A DNA stretch of 64,000 nucleotides from Mrakia gelida (lineage: Eukaryota; Basidiomycota; Tremellomycetes; Cystofilobasidiales; Mrakiaceae): contig BRON01000010.1 in the NCBI GenBank assembly GCA_024345305.1, positions 1,054,001 to 1,118,000 of the forward strand, written 5' to 3'. The notes under the pieces were generated by a model. The model saw only the letters and a list, made by a program, of their open reading frames with translations, ran no database searches and had not been told where the DNA came from. A program made the position numbers and the translations under genes. Below, one piece after another: positions 1 to 12,100 of this stretch (the stretch's first letter is position 1; each line of letters starts with the position of its first letter).

Positions 1-3000
1 TCGCATCGAGGAAGGGGGGAAAGAGAGATGAGCAAGCGAACGAACCCATTCCTCGGGAGTCAGTTCTGCAGAAGGATCTTCGACCAGGCGTCTCCGAAGC
101 TCTGTTGAAACGCAAACGGTCAGCAACCGAAGGTGGGAAGGTAGCGACCGAGACCGGAGAGTGCACTCACTGATGTTGAGTTCACCTTTCAAACGGGAAG
201 CAAGGAGGGAGGGTCAGTTTGCGACGCGTCGAGATCGAGAGGGGGAACGCGTCCGCGTTTGAGGATGAGAGTTGAACTCACGTGTCCGCATAGCCTTCTC
301 AGTCATCAGGCGATCGGCCAGGGAGAAGATCGAGTCCCGAACCTCGAGAGGAGTCGAAGAAGGCCAGTTCAAACTCCGAACCAGATCCAGTCGTCTCGAC
401 ACGTAGGTCTCAACGAAGGCGACGAACGACGGATCCTCCAATTTGAACTCATCGATGTCGATAGGAACCTTCGAGTCTCGTTCCTTCTTGGAGTAGAAGC
501 TGACCCAACGAATGTATCGCTCGCCGATGGTTGAACCGAACCCTTCAGGGGAAGCGGACGGGTAGGCGTGAGCATGGAAGTCGGGAACGAATGGGTTGTA
601 CATGACAGCGTTGGGAGAGAGTCGTCGAACGACACCTTGAGCGACATCCTGAGTGGGAGGGAAATTGATGGATGAAGTCAGTCGAAGGAATCCGAGGAGA
701 GGACCGCGAAGGAGAGAAGAGAGCAACGCGTCGCGAGATGAAGCTGGCACCCACCGCCTCCGCTGACTTGATCCCACTCGGTACTTGATCCACCGAGCAC
801 ATGTGCTTCCGAGGGATAACGAAGGAGCCTTCCTTGAGAGGTTTCTCCTTCTCGGCGGCAAGGATGATGCTGATGGAGACGGCGTCGTTTCGAATGAACC
901 TTCGATTCAGTCCGATGATTGCGACGGGGAAGCGAAGGACGAGAGTTTGGGTTTGAACGAGACCGGAGGCGACGAGGGGGAAGAAGAAGGTTCGGAGACA
1001 GGTCTTGCCGTTGAAGGTGAAGAGCTTGGACTCTTGGAGGTGAGGGACGAATCGACGTTGATGATCCTCCTGGTAGGCTTTGAGGTGACTCGGAGGAAGC
1101 TTGAGGTAGGGATCCTTCCCAGTTTCCTGGACGGGGAACCGAGCTGTAACGACGTCCACATGACCACACTGCGAAGAGCGAAGCAGGAAGTGAGGAAGGA
1201 GAGAGTCGAGTCAGCTTGTTCTTGACGCGTCCGGAACGAGTTCGAAACGAGTCCGTCAACTCAAGACTCAGGGCGGAAGAGAGACTGAACTCACTCCTGG
1301 AACCAGCTCGCCTCTGGAGCGAGAAATCTTCTCGCTGAAGCATAGGGTATCTCCCTGGCCGTAGCCTTCGTTCCCACCTCGATCCGACGGACTCCATTCG
1401 GTGAAGTTGACGACGAGGTCTCCCGCGATGGAATCCGGGCGATTGCTGTAGGAAGAGAGGACACCATCAGTTGAAAGTCGAACTTCAAGCAAAAGGGAAG
1501 GGAAGAGTAGAAGGCGAAAATAACGCACGCCAGATCTCTCGAACCATCGCTGAGAAACGCTCCGACATCCCGTTTCTTCTCCTCCTCGCTCATCCCACGA
1601 TCAAGCTCCCTGATCTTCTCCTGCAGCTTGGTGGTATGAGTTCGCTCCGCTTGCACTCGAGCAGCGCGTTCTGCCTCCGAAGGTAGACCCAAACCCTGCC
1701 GGGTTCGTTCGCGAACCGCCTCGAACGCGTCTCCGTACTCGTGCTCTTCACAGGCCTTCCTCCAAACATCGTCGAAGGAGTCCTCATCCCACTGAGCCGT
1801 TTCGGTGGTGTGGATACGAGGTGGAGGAGAAGAAGAAGCTGTTGGAGTTGATGAGGAAGAAGCTGCTGGTGTCGACGGTGAGGGAGTCGAGGGAGAGTGA
1901 GGGAGACGAGGGGGAGACGGTGAGGGAGTTGAGGGAGAAGGGCCGGCGACGGCAGGCGAAGGGAGGTGGTTCGAGGTCAGGGTCGGAAGATCGTCCTTGA
2001 TTTCGTCGAGCTGGAGGAGAGAAAAGACACGGGACGCAAGTCAGATGGGCAATACATAGATAGAAGCGAAAGGAAAGGGCGGAAACTGACGTTGGCGGCG
2101 ACGATGAACTTCTCGTCCTCCTCGTCTTCGAACTCCGAATCCAGATCGCTGTCGCATCCGAAGATCTCAGCGTCGTTGATTGAATCGTCTGAATGGAATC
2201 CTGCTCGGAAGAAAGAGAAAGTGGTCAGCCTCGGTCGCAAAGAAGGAACACGCCGCGTCGAGTTGAATTCGAAACGAGGAGAGATGGACCTACCATCATC
2301 CTCCTCCTCCTTCAACGCCACGGCAACCTTCTGCTTCTTCCCCTTCCCCTTCACCTCCGCCTTTCCCTTCCCCTTCACATCCCCAGTCGACCCAACCACT
2401 CCCAACTCCCCGTCCCTCGAAGCATCGTCCTCCTCCTCGTTCTCGGACGAAACTCGGTTCCGTTTCGGCTTCTTCTCTGCAAAACGGACGAATAACGGGA
2501 CAGAAAGAGAGTCAGCAAAGCTCAAGTCAATTGAGAACTGCGTCTCAAGCAGGTCGAGCGACAGGAGCACGCGAGAAGAACCGAGGGCTCGCACGTCGTT
2601 CTTACTCACTCTGCATCTTGTTATCTCCAACCTTCGACGTTGCTGAGTCGGAAGACGGCTTCTTCGCAGCATTCCTTGGTTTCTTGGGCGGGTTGGCGTC
2701 CAAGCTGCGGTCTAGAGAGGCGTCCGTGGTTGTTCGTTTGGAAGAAGACGCGACGGCGTTCGTGTCTGCGAGAGGGAGAGAAACGAGGTGAGTCTCTTGA
2801 TGTCTTTGTCGTATCGAGGGCTCAAACAATTGGAACGAAGGAGGACTCACTGAGATCTTGTCCGGCGTCGTTCTTCCCGTCCGAGTTGTGCTCCTGTAGA
2901 AGAAGGCTCAATCAGCGAGAGAAAGAGAAGGGAGACGTTCGAAGTCGAACGAACCTCCTCGACGCCTTCCATCTCAACATCCTCCTCCTTCTTCTCGGCA

Positions 3001-3041
3001 ATCTTCTTGGCCTTCTTGTTGGATTTGGGAGGTTTCGGCAT
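1..3041 (-). CDS. Unrecognised multi-exon nuclear-type protein (3' part outside window)
   Basis: The start ATG lies at 3039-3041 and begins a Lys/Pro-rich exon (MPKPPKSNKKAKKIAEKK), followed by exons rich in alternating acidic and basic tracts, then a Ser/Pro-rich linker near 1.8-1.95 kb. More ordered sequence follows: a helical exon around 1550-1790 (LPSEAERAARVQAER, LQEKIRELDRGMSEEEKKRD), an exon around 1310-1460 containing LVVNFTEWSPSDRGG, and exons around 550-1160 containing PYLKLPPSHLKAYQEDHQ and GERYIRWVSFYSKKERDSK. The last exon in view (1 to about 105) reads LRRRLVEDPSAELTPEEWV and stays open at the edge. Donors GTGAGT/GTCAGT and acceptor CAG are visible at each junction. I do not recognise a family. 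The basic/acidic N-terminus suggests a nuclear protein, which is inference. It could be two genes if the low-complexity N-terminal exons belong elsewhere. Confidence 0.55.
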
Positions 3042-3430
3042 CTGTGAGCCACGATTGAAAGAGCCAAAGAGTCAGTCTTCCACACCAAAGACCAGTCGAA
3101 AACGAAACTGACTGAGTCGACGCGTCGCGTCGAAAAACACCTATCAGCTTGACTCGAGCTTGCTCAGTGGGACTTTCTCGACTTTGGTCGTTGAGATGTC
3201 TTCCATGAGGTCCGCTTGAGTCAACTGAACGACAATCGCAAGGGAAGGACGCGAGGAAAACCAAAAGGGCAACCGCGTCGTTCCGTTCGATTCGACGCGT
3301 CTCTTCCGTTTGGTCGAGTGGTCGTTCCTCACGCCGTCAGCGTATCTCAACAAGATTTACTCTCGCAAATCTCTTTCTTTCGATAGCATTGGGCTATTTG
3401 CTTTCCTCTCGTCGAGCAAGGAGGTGTCGT
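3042..3430. other. Intergenic, promoter side of the minus-strand gene ending at 1
   Basis: This holds the 5' flank of the gene starting at 3041 and the 3' flank of the next minus-strand gene. GACGCGTC occurs twice (3119-3126, 3294-3301). I see no convincing coding exon. Confidence 0.4.
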
Positions 3431-4288
3431 TCAGGAGAGAGAAAGCTCATCAAAATCAGCGAAACGAAATGACAGCATTTCCCCCTGTTTTTGACGGCCT
3501 TCAGCTCTCGCTGAAGGTGGTACCGCAATCAACTCGTCAAAAGACGAGGATTGCGAATACAGATTGGCGTCCAGAGGTTCCATTACGATCCAGTTGTTGT
3601 TCGATTCGATAACGAACCTGGAGGCAGCGAAAACGAGGAGACGAAAGAGAGTCAGCTCGCGTCGACTTCACAGCTTTCTTCTCTCCTTCCCCTCAGGCCA
3701 ACGAGATCGTCGCTCGCTCTCACCTGAGCTGGTTCGTAGCGGGGAGAAAGATGGAGAAGAAACAGGAAAGCGAGCGAAGGTCAGCTTCGTCGCAACGTTC
3801 AATCTCGGAAGCATACAGTCGCTCGACTCCCTCCTGTCCCTTCAGCGATCAAGGACTCGATCGGAGAGCGTAGAGCTACATCTTTAAGAGAGGAAGATAG
3901 TACTCACCTGAGAACCATCGAAGGACGAACGAGAAGAGGGAAGGAAGCGAGGTCAGCTCTCTCGTTCGAAAGGAAAGGAAGCGTCTTCCTCAGGTCCGGA
4001 TCACAGGCCAAACGACCCTCCTCCCCTCCCTCCCTCGTTTCGTTTTCGTCGAGAACCGAGCTACGGAGAGAGGACAGAAAGCACTGACCTTCAGCGGATG
4101 TCCAGAATGATGACTCTGTTCGAAGAGAGAAGGAGGGAAAGGAAGAAGGGAAGGGAGGAAGGTCAGCTCGAGCTCAAGATGAGGGAGGAAGCGACGGATT
4201 GAAGCTCGTTTTGCTCCCACTGTCCCTCCTGCCCGACATGCACTCTACTCCCTTTGACCGAAGCCTCAGGCGAGGAGAGGGAAGCCAT
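3431..4288 (-). CDS. Small multi-exon gene, product not recognised; model uncertain
   Basis: Splice-like signals recur on the minus strand. An ATG at 4286-4288 begins MASLSSPEASVKG. Further candidate exons are 4089-4116 (SSFWTSAE), about 3804-3882 (DVALRSPIESLIAEG), a possible 5-base microexon CTCAG near 3725-3729, and a terminal exon from about 3617 down to the TGA at 3431-3433 (FVIESNNNWIVMEPLDANLY). Joined in phase, these give an uninterrupted reading frame of about 110 residues, and the last exon reads well as protein. The weak points are the donor of the first exon (GTAGAG or GTCGCT) and the real start. No family is recognised. If the microexon is wrong, the terminal exon could belong to a different arrangement. 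Confidence 0.35.
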
Positions 4289-4796
4289 CTTCCCTCCGAC
4301 AAGATGCCAAGATCGATGGAGGGAGGAAGAAGGAGAGAAGCTCGCGAGATGTGGCGACTTCCCTCTCCCTCCCTCCCTCCCGCTCGTCGTTTCCCTGTCT
4401 CCCCTCCCCCATCCTCATGTTCCCTTCCACCCAGCAGATCGTCACCGTTCCCACCAGCAGCTCTAGAGGAGGAACTTGTTGCTTGAACTCACTGGTTGGG
4501 GAGGTAACGGTTTGAGGGGAAGGAGGAGCCAAAGAAGCAAAAGTGAGTTGCTCGAAAGGAGAGGTGAAGGGGAGGCGAGGTCCGTGCTGAGGGCGAGGCC
4601 TAATTCGTGAGGATGGTATGGAGAAGAGGATTGTGAGTAGGACCTGTAGTGAAGCGAACGGTAACGATCATCAAGAGAGGAGAAAACAAAGAGGATGGAG
4701 AGAATATGCGAAAGCGAAAGCGAGAAAAAAGAGAGAGCGAGAGAGAGAGAGAGAAACGCGACGCGGAAACAAAGTCGAGGCGCGAAGGAGGCGAAG
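4289..4796. other. Intergenic, purine-rich; GA microsatellite
   Basis: There is no supported exon here, although a GTGAGT donor-like signal occurs on the minus strand near 4489. A (GA)n-rich tract lies around 4728-4760. Confidence 0.3.
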
Positions 4797-6492
4797 CTAG
4801 TTGAGTTGACCAAATCGAAGACGGGGAAGAACCGCCTGAGCGAAATAGGTTGGGTTAGCTGGAGAAGCGAGAACATTGGTGTGGAGATTGTACTGCAGAT
4901 GCGAGGGAAAGGGGAGGAACGGAGGTCAGCGAGGAGATCTGAGGGAGAGTGAATCGAATCGAAGAGGAAGCAAACAGGCTCACATATCTCTGATCACGAT
5001 CTCGCTGGGAGTACTCGTATTTCGCTCTTTTGTGGACCTTGTTGTAAACTCGGGATCTGTGCGAAGGTTCGAAGGAAGGAGCGAGCAAAGACTGCGTCAA
5101 CGCGTGGACTCGTCCAAGCGACGAACGTCTCGACGAGCAGAGCATGGAAGGGAAAGAGGAGGGAGAGGGGAAAAGGGAGAAAAGAGAGACTGACTGATCC
5201 TCCAAGTACTGAGCTCTGTTGGTGACCAAAGAAGATGGGATCAGCGATCAAGGGGAAGGGAGTCGCGAGATCAAGAAGGAAGGGTGAGAGCTCACGAGTT
5301 CTCGTAACCGATCCTCTCCGCTTTCATCTCACGCTCTCGTGCAGTAGTACGCTCAACGAACTCCTCGTACACCTTCCCAGCTGCGTCGAGATAGTCGTCA
5401 ATGGCGTACGAGACCTCGGAGTTGAAGGAGAGCTGAGGAACGACGGTTCCGTTGGTCTGAAGCTCTCGCCATTTGGCGTCTGGGACTCGCATGACGGCAA
5501 TCCAATTCTCTGTACGAGACGAACCCAAGAGCCTCGGTGGGAAACTCGAGAAAGAACGGGTCAAGGAGGGATGGGAGACTCACCCGGACAGATGAACTGA
5601 ACATCAAACGCGACCTCGTACTCGACGTCTTGAAGATCGTACCTCCTGAAGGGCGACTCGTCGAAGATCGATTTGAGGAAGGAGGAAGCATGGTCCTGGT
5701 AGGTGACGTTGGAAGGAAGCGTAGAAGTCCCGTGGACCTGGTAGAAAGAGCGAGAGGAGGGCAGGACGTGGGTGAGCTCTTCGAACGGACGAGACGGAGG
5801 AGGTGTCCGCGGAGGACGGAGGTGAAAGGGAGGAAGGAGCGAAACGAACGAAGTGGAATGAGCCGTGTCCAGCAGGCTGAAAGAGAGGAGGAGAGAGCGA
5901 GAGTCAGTTGAGATGCTACTCGCTCATACATCTTGCGAAGGAGAAGAGAGAGAGGCAAAGGAAGGGAGGGGGATGGGAGTCGACTCACAAGAGCGGGCTG
6001 AGTGTTCAAGTTGTCGAGCTGACGGAACATGGCCTTCACTCTGGGGAGCTCGACAAGAGGATTTTGCCAGGGAGCATCGGAAGCTTGGGACTCGGGTCGA
6101 AGGTCTCGAATTGCCTCCGTTCCCGGAACGAAGGGAGGAGAAGGGAAAGAGGACGAGCTTTGAGGAAGGTAGCCTTCGAAGGAGGAAGCGGAGAAGGAGA
6201 ACGAGTCTTCGAGATCGGGATTGGATTGAGAGTTGAGGGGAGAAAGAGCGGTGTGATCGTTGACGAAAGGGGAGAAGGAGCTCGACGCGGAGGTCTGAGG
6301 AGAAGAGTATCCCAGAGCGGAGGAGGACGAGGAGGAGGAGGAGACGAGGTGGGAGAAAGAGGAGCGAGTAGCCGAGGGAGGATGGCTGGAGGGCACATTG
6401 ATGGGTTTGGGCTGAGTGGATTTGGGATTCTTGATCATGGAGAGCGTCTCCTGAGCCTTCGTTCGATGTCTTCGCTTGGGTTTGGTGGACAT
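4797..6492 (-). CDS. Unrecognised protein with basic N-terminus and long Ser-rich region
   Basis: The ATG at 6490-6492 begins MSTKPKRRHRTKAQETLSMI, followed by a Ser/Pro-rich stretch to about 6000 and then ordered sequence. Exons read LPRVKAMFRQLDNLNTQPAL, then FEELTHVLPSSRSFYQVHG, VEYEVAFDVQFICP, ENWIAVMRVPDAKWRELQ, YAIDDYLDAAGKVYEEFVE, AQYLEDQ, VYNKVHKRAKYEYSQRDRD and the last exon YNLHTNVLASPANPTYFAQ, with stop TAG at 4797-4799. Each junction has a GTGAG/GTCAG donor and CAG acceptor in phase. The product would be about 440 residues. No domain is recognised. The structured C-terminal half looks like a conserved fungal protein (inference). Confidence 0.55.
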
Positions 6493-7155
6493 ATCGAAGG
6501 AAAAGAGGGAAAGAGGGAAGGTCGGCGTTGAGGAAAGCTCTCCCCCTTCTCCTTCCTCTCGCTCGCTTGGTCTCGCCCAAGGCTGTTGAGGTCGATTCAC
6601 GAGGGCAGGGCCTGGCAAGAGCGTCCGTTCTTTCATCTCAGTCTTGAACATGAAAGATCTTCCTCAGAATGAGAGGTAGGCGATGGTGATGTCGAGATGT
6701 TTTTTTGGTGCGAGAAAAGGTGCACGGAGGCAGATTCTGGACGTCTCGAAAGACCCTCGACTCGAGCTCACCTTCGTCCTGACCTCGACTTCCATCATCC
6801 ATTTCCCTCCCTTCCCTCTCGCTTCTTCTGGTTCTTTTCTCAACACACGACTGCCCTCTCTCTCTGGCTGAATTCGTACTCCTAAGGTGAGTTCAGCGAG
6901 CGAGGAATGCAGGACGAAGGTCAAAGCTCACTCCTCTCGTTTCCCTCCCACTGGTTTCAGCAGATCCAGAAGCTCTCATCGTACGAGAAAACTCAGCGGA
7001 AGGAGATAAGCATCGCTCTAGTCCTACTGTGGGTAATGCTTATTGCGTTGCTTCTCAAGAGGAGAGGCGGTTGTGGCGAGGAGATGGGAACAAAGTCGAG
7101 CTCACCATCTCCCTCCTCCCTCTTCGTTCGCCTTTCGTTCAGTCCTCTCTCCATC
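6493..7155. other. Divergent intergenic region
   Basis: This separates the minus-strand gene starting at 6492 from the plus-strand F-box-like gene at 7156. A GTGAGT...CAG pair near 6894-6912 on the plus strand could be a 5'-UTR intron. There is no supported coding exon. Confidence 0.35.
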
Positions 7156-8219
7156 ATGTCAACGGTCAGCTCATCCCCTCATCGAGTTTTCCGAACGTTG
7201 ATCACTGACATACTTGGCTTTCTTTGTTCCAGATCCCTTCCACTCGTCGTCTCAGATCCCATCGCCGTCAAGTCGATTTGACTTGGGACGTGCTCCTCCT
7301 CGTCTTTCAAGAGGCCGACGTCGCTACCCTTGCCGTCTTGGGAAGAGTCTCGTTGGACTTCCTCGCCTCTACGTCACCGTTGTTGTATCGGGACATCGAG
7401 ATCAGGTCGAAGGTCGCGTTGAAGAGGTTGTTCTGCTCGAGGGGAGGCGAGAGCGAGAACGTGAGTTTCGCGACCTCTCCCTCTTTGTTTCTGTTCGTGT
7501 CGTTGCTGACCTCGACGTCTTCTTCCACGTCTGCTTAGCCCTCTTCGAGAATCAACCACCTTCTGTCTCTCGTGCAGCTTCGGAACCTTCACGTCGACCT
7601 CACCGTTCAGTTCAACGCCAGGGAGAACTTCTACCTTCCCGACCCGATTCCATCAAGAATCTACCCTGTTCCCATCGACTCCCTCCGCCTCTCCTGCCCC
7701 TACTTCGTCCCGGAATCCGACTTCAACACTATCGCCATCCTCCAAAGCCTCCTTCTTCCTTACCTCAATCCCCTCCGCCTTTCCTACAACATCCGCGATC
7801 GATCCCGCAACCAGCCGTCTCGATTCCAACTCGTACAGACAGGCCGTATCTATTCAAAGTCGCGAATCCAGATCTTCGAGATGCAGGGCGCCGTCGTCTA
7901 CAGTGAGATGAGGCAGAAGTATCGCCTCGGAGGATTTTGCACTCTCGGATCATCAGGCATCGATCCCCTCCCCGGTCGACACACTCTCAGGCTCCACCTC
8001 GAAGGTCTCTTCGACGACTTCAGTAACGGGACCGAGCTCGGAATCCTCCAAACGTTGCAGGCTCGGCATCAAAGGTTCAATCTCCTCGGAGGATTCGATC
8101 AGAAAGGGTCCGTCGTGCTCGTCGTTTCGTCCGAGGACATGAAGCGAAAGACGGAGGCGGCGATTCAGGTGCTGGATGCGAGCGTCAGACCTATCTTTGT
8201 TGTAGAGTTTGCGGGCTGA
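7156..8219 (+). CDS. F-box-like protein, divergent member
   Basis: The model has three exons: 7156-7164 (only MST), 7233-7460 and 7578-8219, all in phase 0, ending at TGA 8217-8219; about 293 residues. The N-terminal region has F-box-like character: WDVLLLVFQEADVATLAVLG and then LASTSPLLYRDIEIRS. This resembles the LAKTSTLSLAFLQLSSPLLYRH block of the three A-family paralogs at 45, 51 and 60 kb, so this is probably a distant relative. The C-terminal region has short beta/alpha repeats (LRLHLEGLFDDF, VVLVVSSEDMKRKTE) as in fungal F-box leucine-rich proteins. The expected role is a substrate adaptor of an SCF ubiquitin ligase, by family only. The first 9-base exon is short but uses a good GTCAGC donor and CCAG acceptor. 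Confidence 0.65.
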
Positions 8220-9138
8220 GGTGAGTTCATAGACTCCTTGTCCATCTCTCACTCGAAGGCTCGTCGCCGAAGCTGATCTCCCTCTCGAATTCTGCACTTC
8301 CTTTCGTCAGGCCCACACGAATCTTCTAATCACATCCCTCCACCTTCGAACCCTTCTTCGGGACCCAACCTTCCTCTCTCGCAACCCATATCCTCACCTC
8401 AGCCTCAAACTCAACCCTCACCCATCGTCGTCGTCGTCGCGTCCTCTCGGCTCGCTCTCCTCGGAATCTCCTCTTTCGCCTACGGACTTCGACACGTCCT
8501 CAGATACTCCTCGACCAGTGAGAGTTCCTTTCCACGTGGCATTCATATCTCTCACGCCTTCGGCAAGAGCGAAACGAGCGTCAGTGCTGACCTCGCTCGA
8601 CGCGTCTCGTTCTTCTTCCTCTCTTCCTCAGTGAACCACTTCTCTTCTCCATCTTTGATCTTTCACACTCCGTACCAACACTTTAACCCTCGTCCCTCCC
8701 TCCTCTCTCACAACGATCTACGATCCTCTTCGTCGCTTCTGTTCACGATTTCTCTTTTCACGTCTGGTCGCCTTGTCTCGTTCATGACTCCCCTTCTCTC
8801 TCGCAGCTTTCCCCTCCACGTTCTTACTTCGGCACCTCCATAACGCTTTGATGCTCTCACGACCCCAGCTTATGTACAGATGACTCGAGAAACCCAACGA
8901 AGTGACTCGACCTCGTTTGAAGACGCGCTTCGCGAGGAGATGTAGAAAAGATGCCAGTTTGTTTTCGCTCGAGCAGCAAAGCTGTCTCAACGCCTCTCGT
9001 TTTCTCACCTTCCGAAAATCTTCTCTTCGAGCAGAACGAGCGAAGCCAGCAGGCCCACGCGACCGCCGAACTCGCCCATCTCCGTCCCTCCGAACCATCT
9101 GTCCTTCTTTCGTTTTCCCCATTTCATCTCAAACGTCC
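8220..9138. other. Spacer with spliced-looking but unassigned sequence
   Basis: Directly after the TGA at 8219 is a GTGAGTTC donor, with an acceptor near 8311. A second GTGAGA/CTCAG pair spans about 8516-8632. Open sequence between them (for example PIVVVVASSRLALLGISSFAYG) and after them could be 3'-UTR exons of the F-box-like gene or a small separate gene. I could not choose. GACGCGTC occurs at 8599-8606. Confidence 0.3.
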
Positions 9139-12100
9139 ATGGGTGTCTATTTCCCTTCTCCCTCGCAAATCAAACCTTTCTCCCTTCTTCTTCTCCTCTC
9201 AACCACCACCCTCAGCGTTCTCGCCTCCCCTCTTCAAGCTCAAACTCCCTTCTTCTCCCTCCCCTCCTCAAGCTCAAGCTCACCCTCCAACATGAGCACA
9301 ACCGCCCTCCTCCCTCACGCCCCGGACCATGCGACCTACTCCAACTACGTTTCTGTCGAGACGACTCATCTGCATCTGGACTGGACGATTGATTGGGAGA
9401 AGCAGCTTGTTGGAGGGAGTGTGAGGCATGAGATGAAGGTCGTTGGGGAGGAGGGAGTGAAGGAGGTTGTGTTGGATACGAGGGATTTGACGGTTGGGAA
9501 GGTTGAGGTTGAGGGGGTGGAGGCTAAGGTGAGTGGGATGGTCTCGGGGTTGAGTTGGGTTAAGGGGCTGGGAGGGGGGAGAGGAGATGAAGAGAAGCAG
9601 GAGGGAAAAGGGAGGGAAGGAAGGAGGACGAAGAAAGCTCGACGTTCAGCCCTCCCTCCTTCCGTCGAGGCTCTTCTCCTTCGCAGAGCATTCTCGAGCT
9701 CCTCTTTGACGCCATCATCTCGCACAACGCCCTATCTACAGTCCCTGACCTTTTCTTCCCATCTTTTCGCCCCCCAAAGTACACCATCTCCCCCTTCCAT
9801 GAGGTCTTCGGTTCAGCTCTTCACATCGCTCTCCCCAAGTCCTACGCCAAAGGATCCACTTTCACCGTCCTCATCAACTACAGCACTACCTCCGACTGCT
9901 CAGCTTTGGGATGGTTGGAAGCTTCGTGAGTTTGAGCTCAAGTGTCTCGGCTCGCTCGACGGTCGAGTCAGCTCGTCTGACCTCGTCCTCTTTTCCTCCT
10001 TCGCTTCTCTTCGCCTTCGAAGCCAAACCAAAGGAGGTCTTCACCCTTACCTCTACTCTCAGGTAAGTCCACTCGTTCCGCTCCTCACACGAGCGTCCCG
10101 AAGCTCCCATCGCTGAGTCTGCTCCCTCGCCTTTTCTTGTCTCCTCCCAGTCCCAAGCTATCCACGCCAGATCCCTCATCCCCTCGCAGGACACCCCGTC
10201 CATCAAGTCCACCTACTCCGCCTCCGTCAACTCTACCCTTCCCGTCCTCCTTTCGGCCATCCGAATCTCTCCCTCCCTCTCCGCTCCCATCGAGGCAGGA
10301 GGAAAGAGCGTCGAGTACAAGTACGAGCAGAAGGTCCCCGTCCCTTCGTACCTCATCGCTCTCGCGGCTGGGAACTTGGTCTACAAGGAGATCTCGAAGG
10401 AGGGAGAGAACGGTGCGAAGTGGAGGACTGGGGTTTGGAGTGAGGTACGTTTTGATGGTGGGAGGCAAGGAGAGACGAAGCGCGATTTGGGACTGACGCG
10501 TCGTTCTTTCGTTCGCTTCTGTAGCCTGAGCAGATCGAGGCGTCGCACTGGGAGTTCAAAGAGGATCAGGCCAAGTTCGTTTCTGCTGCTGAGAAGCTTA
10601 CTGGACGATCTTACGACTGGTGAGTGAAACGACTCCCTTCGCGTCCGAGCTTTCAAACCTCTCGACTCGAACTGATCTTGTCTTTCCTTAACTGTTTTCT
10701 TTTGCAGGGGAGTGTACGACGTTCTCGTCCTCCCTCCCGCCTTCCCTTGTTCGTCTCTGGTTCCCTTCTCTCGCTCGATCCGTCATCCCCTCGCCTTCGA
10801 CTGACCTCTCTTCTTCCTCTTCGTTTTTCTCAGACGGAGGAATGGAGAACGCCTGCCTCACCTTCGCGACTCCTACTCTTCTCGCTGGAGATCGATCGCT
10901 CGTCGACGTCGTTGGACACGAGATCTCCCACTCGTGGTTCGGAAACCTCATCGGCTGCTCGTCGTGGGCGTGAGTCTTTCTTCTCCCCGATCCGCTTTCG
11001 ACGCGTCGAGGCCCTCGAGCTCACTCCTCTTCTCCTTCTTTCTCGCGTTCAGTCACTTCTGGCTGAACGAAGGATTCACCACCTACCTCGAGCGACTCCT
11101 CGCTCAAGCCATCCACTCGCCAGCCGAGCGAGGTCTGTCGTACATCATCGGAGCCAAGGCTCTCGCGGATTCGCTGAAAGGATTCGAGAAGAAGGGGAAC
11201 GGGAGGTTCCAGAGACTCGTCGTTCCTTACCAGGAGGGAGAGGATCCCGAGTGAGTTCCGCTTCGTTTTCGCGTGTGTGGGAGAGAGCAGCAGACTGACG
11301 CTTGACGATGGTCTATTACTCAGTGATGCCTTCTCTTCGATCCCCTACGATAAGGTCAGTCTTTGGTTGCCTCGGTTTCGTCTCGCGCTGCTCATCTTTC
11401 TCTCGCGTCTCTGACTGACTCCCTCCCTCCCTTTCCCTCTCGTTCTTCGCTTGCCAGGGATCCAACTTCCTCCTCCACCTCGAGATCACCATGGGAGGCC
11501 TCGACGTCTTCCTTCCTTACGTCCAGTCCTACGTCAAGACCTTCGCTGGCCTCTCCATCTCGACCGACGACTGGAAAGCTCACCTCTACGACTACTTCAC
11601 CAAGAACGGAGGTACCGAGGCTGTCAAGAAGCTCGATGGGGTGCTGTGGGACGAGTGGCTGAACGGAGAGGGAACCAAGCTTCCCGTCGACATGAGCAAG
11701 TTCTACGACGCGAGTCTCGCTGATGCGGTGCGTCTCTCCTCTTCCTTCGCTCTTCCTCGCCTCCTTGCCTTCGCTGACTCTCTTCTCTTCGTTATCTCAG
11801 GCCTACGACCTCGCAGCTCGGTGGGCTGCCGCTGGATCGGACGAGAAGAAGCTCGCTGAGTTCTCTGCGAAGGACATCGCTTCGTTCGGAACTTCGCAGA
11901 CGGTGGTCTTCCTCGAGAAGCTCGAGACTTCCTCGATCTCCCCTCTCGCCGTCGCCAAGCTCGATGAGGTTTACAAGCTCAGCCACGCTGGAAACGCCGA
12001 GACCGCTCTCAGGTTCTACGAGGTTCGTCTTGCTTCCTCCGAGTCTGCTCCCTCACTTCGTTCGATTCGAGCTCGATCCGCTGACTCGCTTCCCTTCTAC

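Noticed and set aside
4530..4532. Start codon for the small gene at 3431-4288
   Set aside because: The codon there is TTG, not ATG, although a strong donor follows. No in-frame ATG was found upstream.
4463..4876. Leu/Ser-rich minus-strand ORF resembling a membrane protein
   Set aside because: It reads through the purine-rich GA tract on the opposite strand; hydrophobicity comes from CT-rich composition. No splice or start support.
5398..6651. Single 417-codon ORF on the minus strand
   Set aside because: It reads through introns. The conserved protein switches frame at GTGAG/CAG junctions, and the first 53 residues lie upstream of the better start at 6492.
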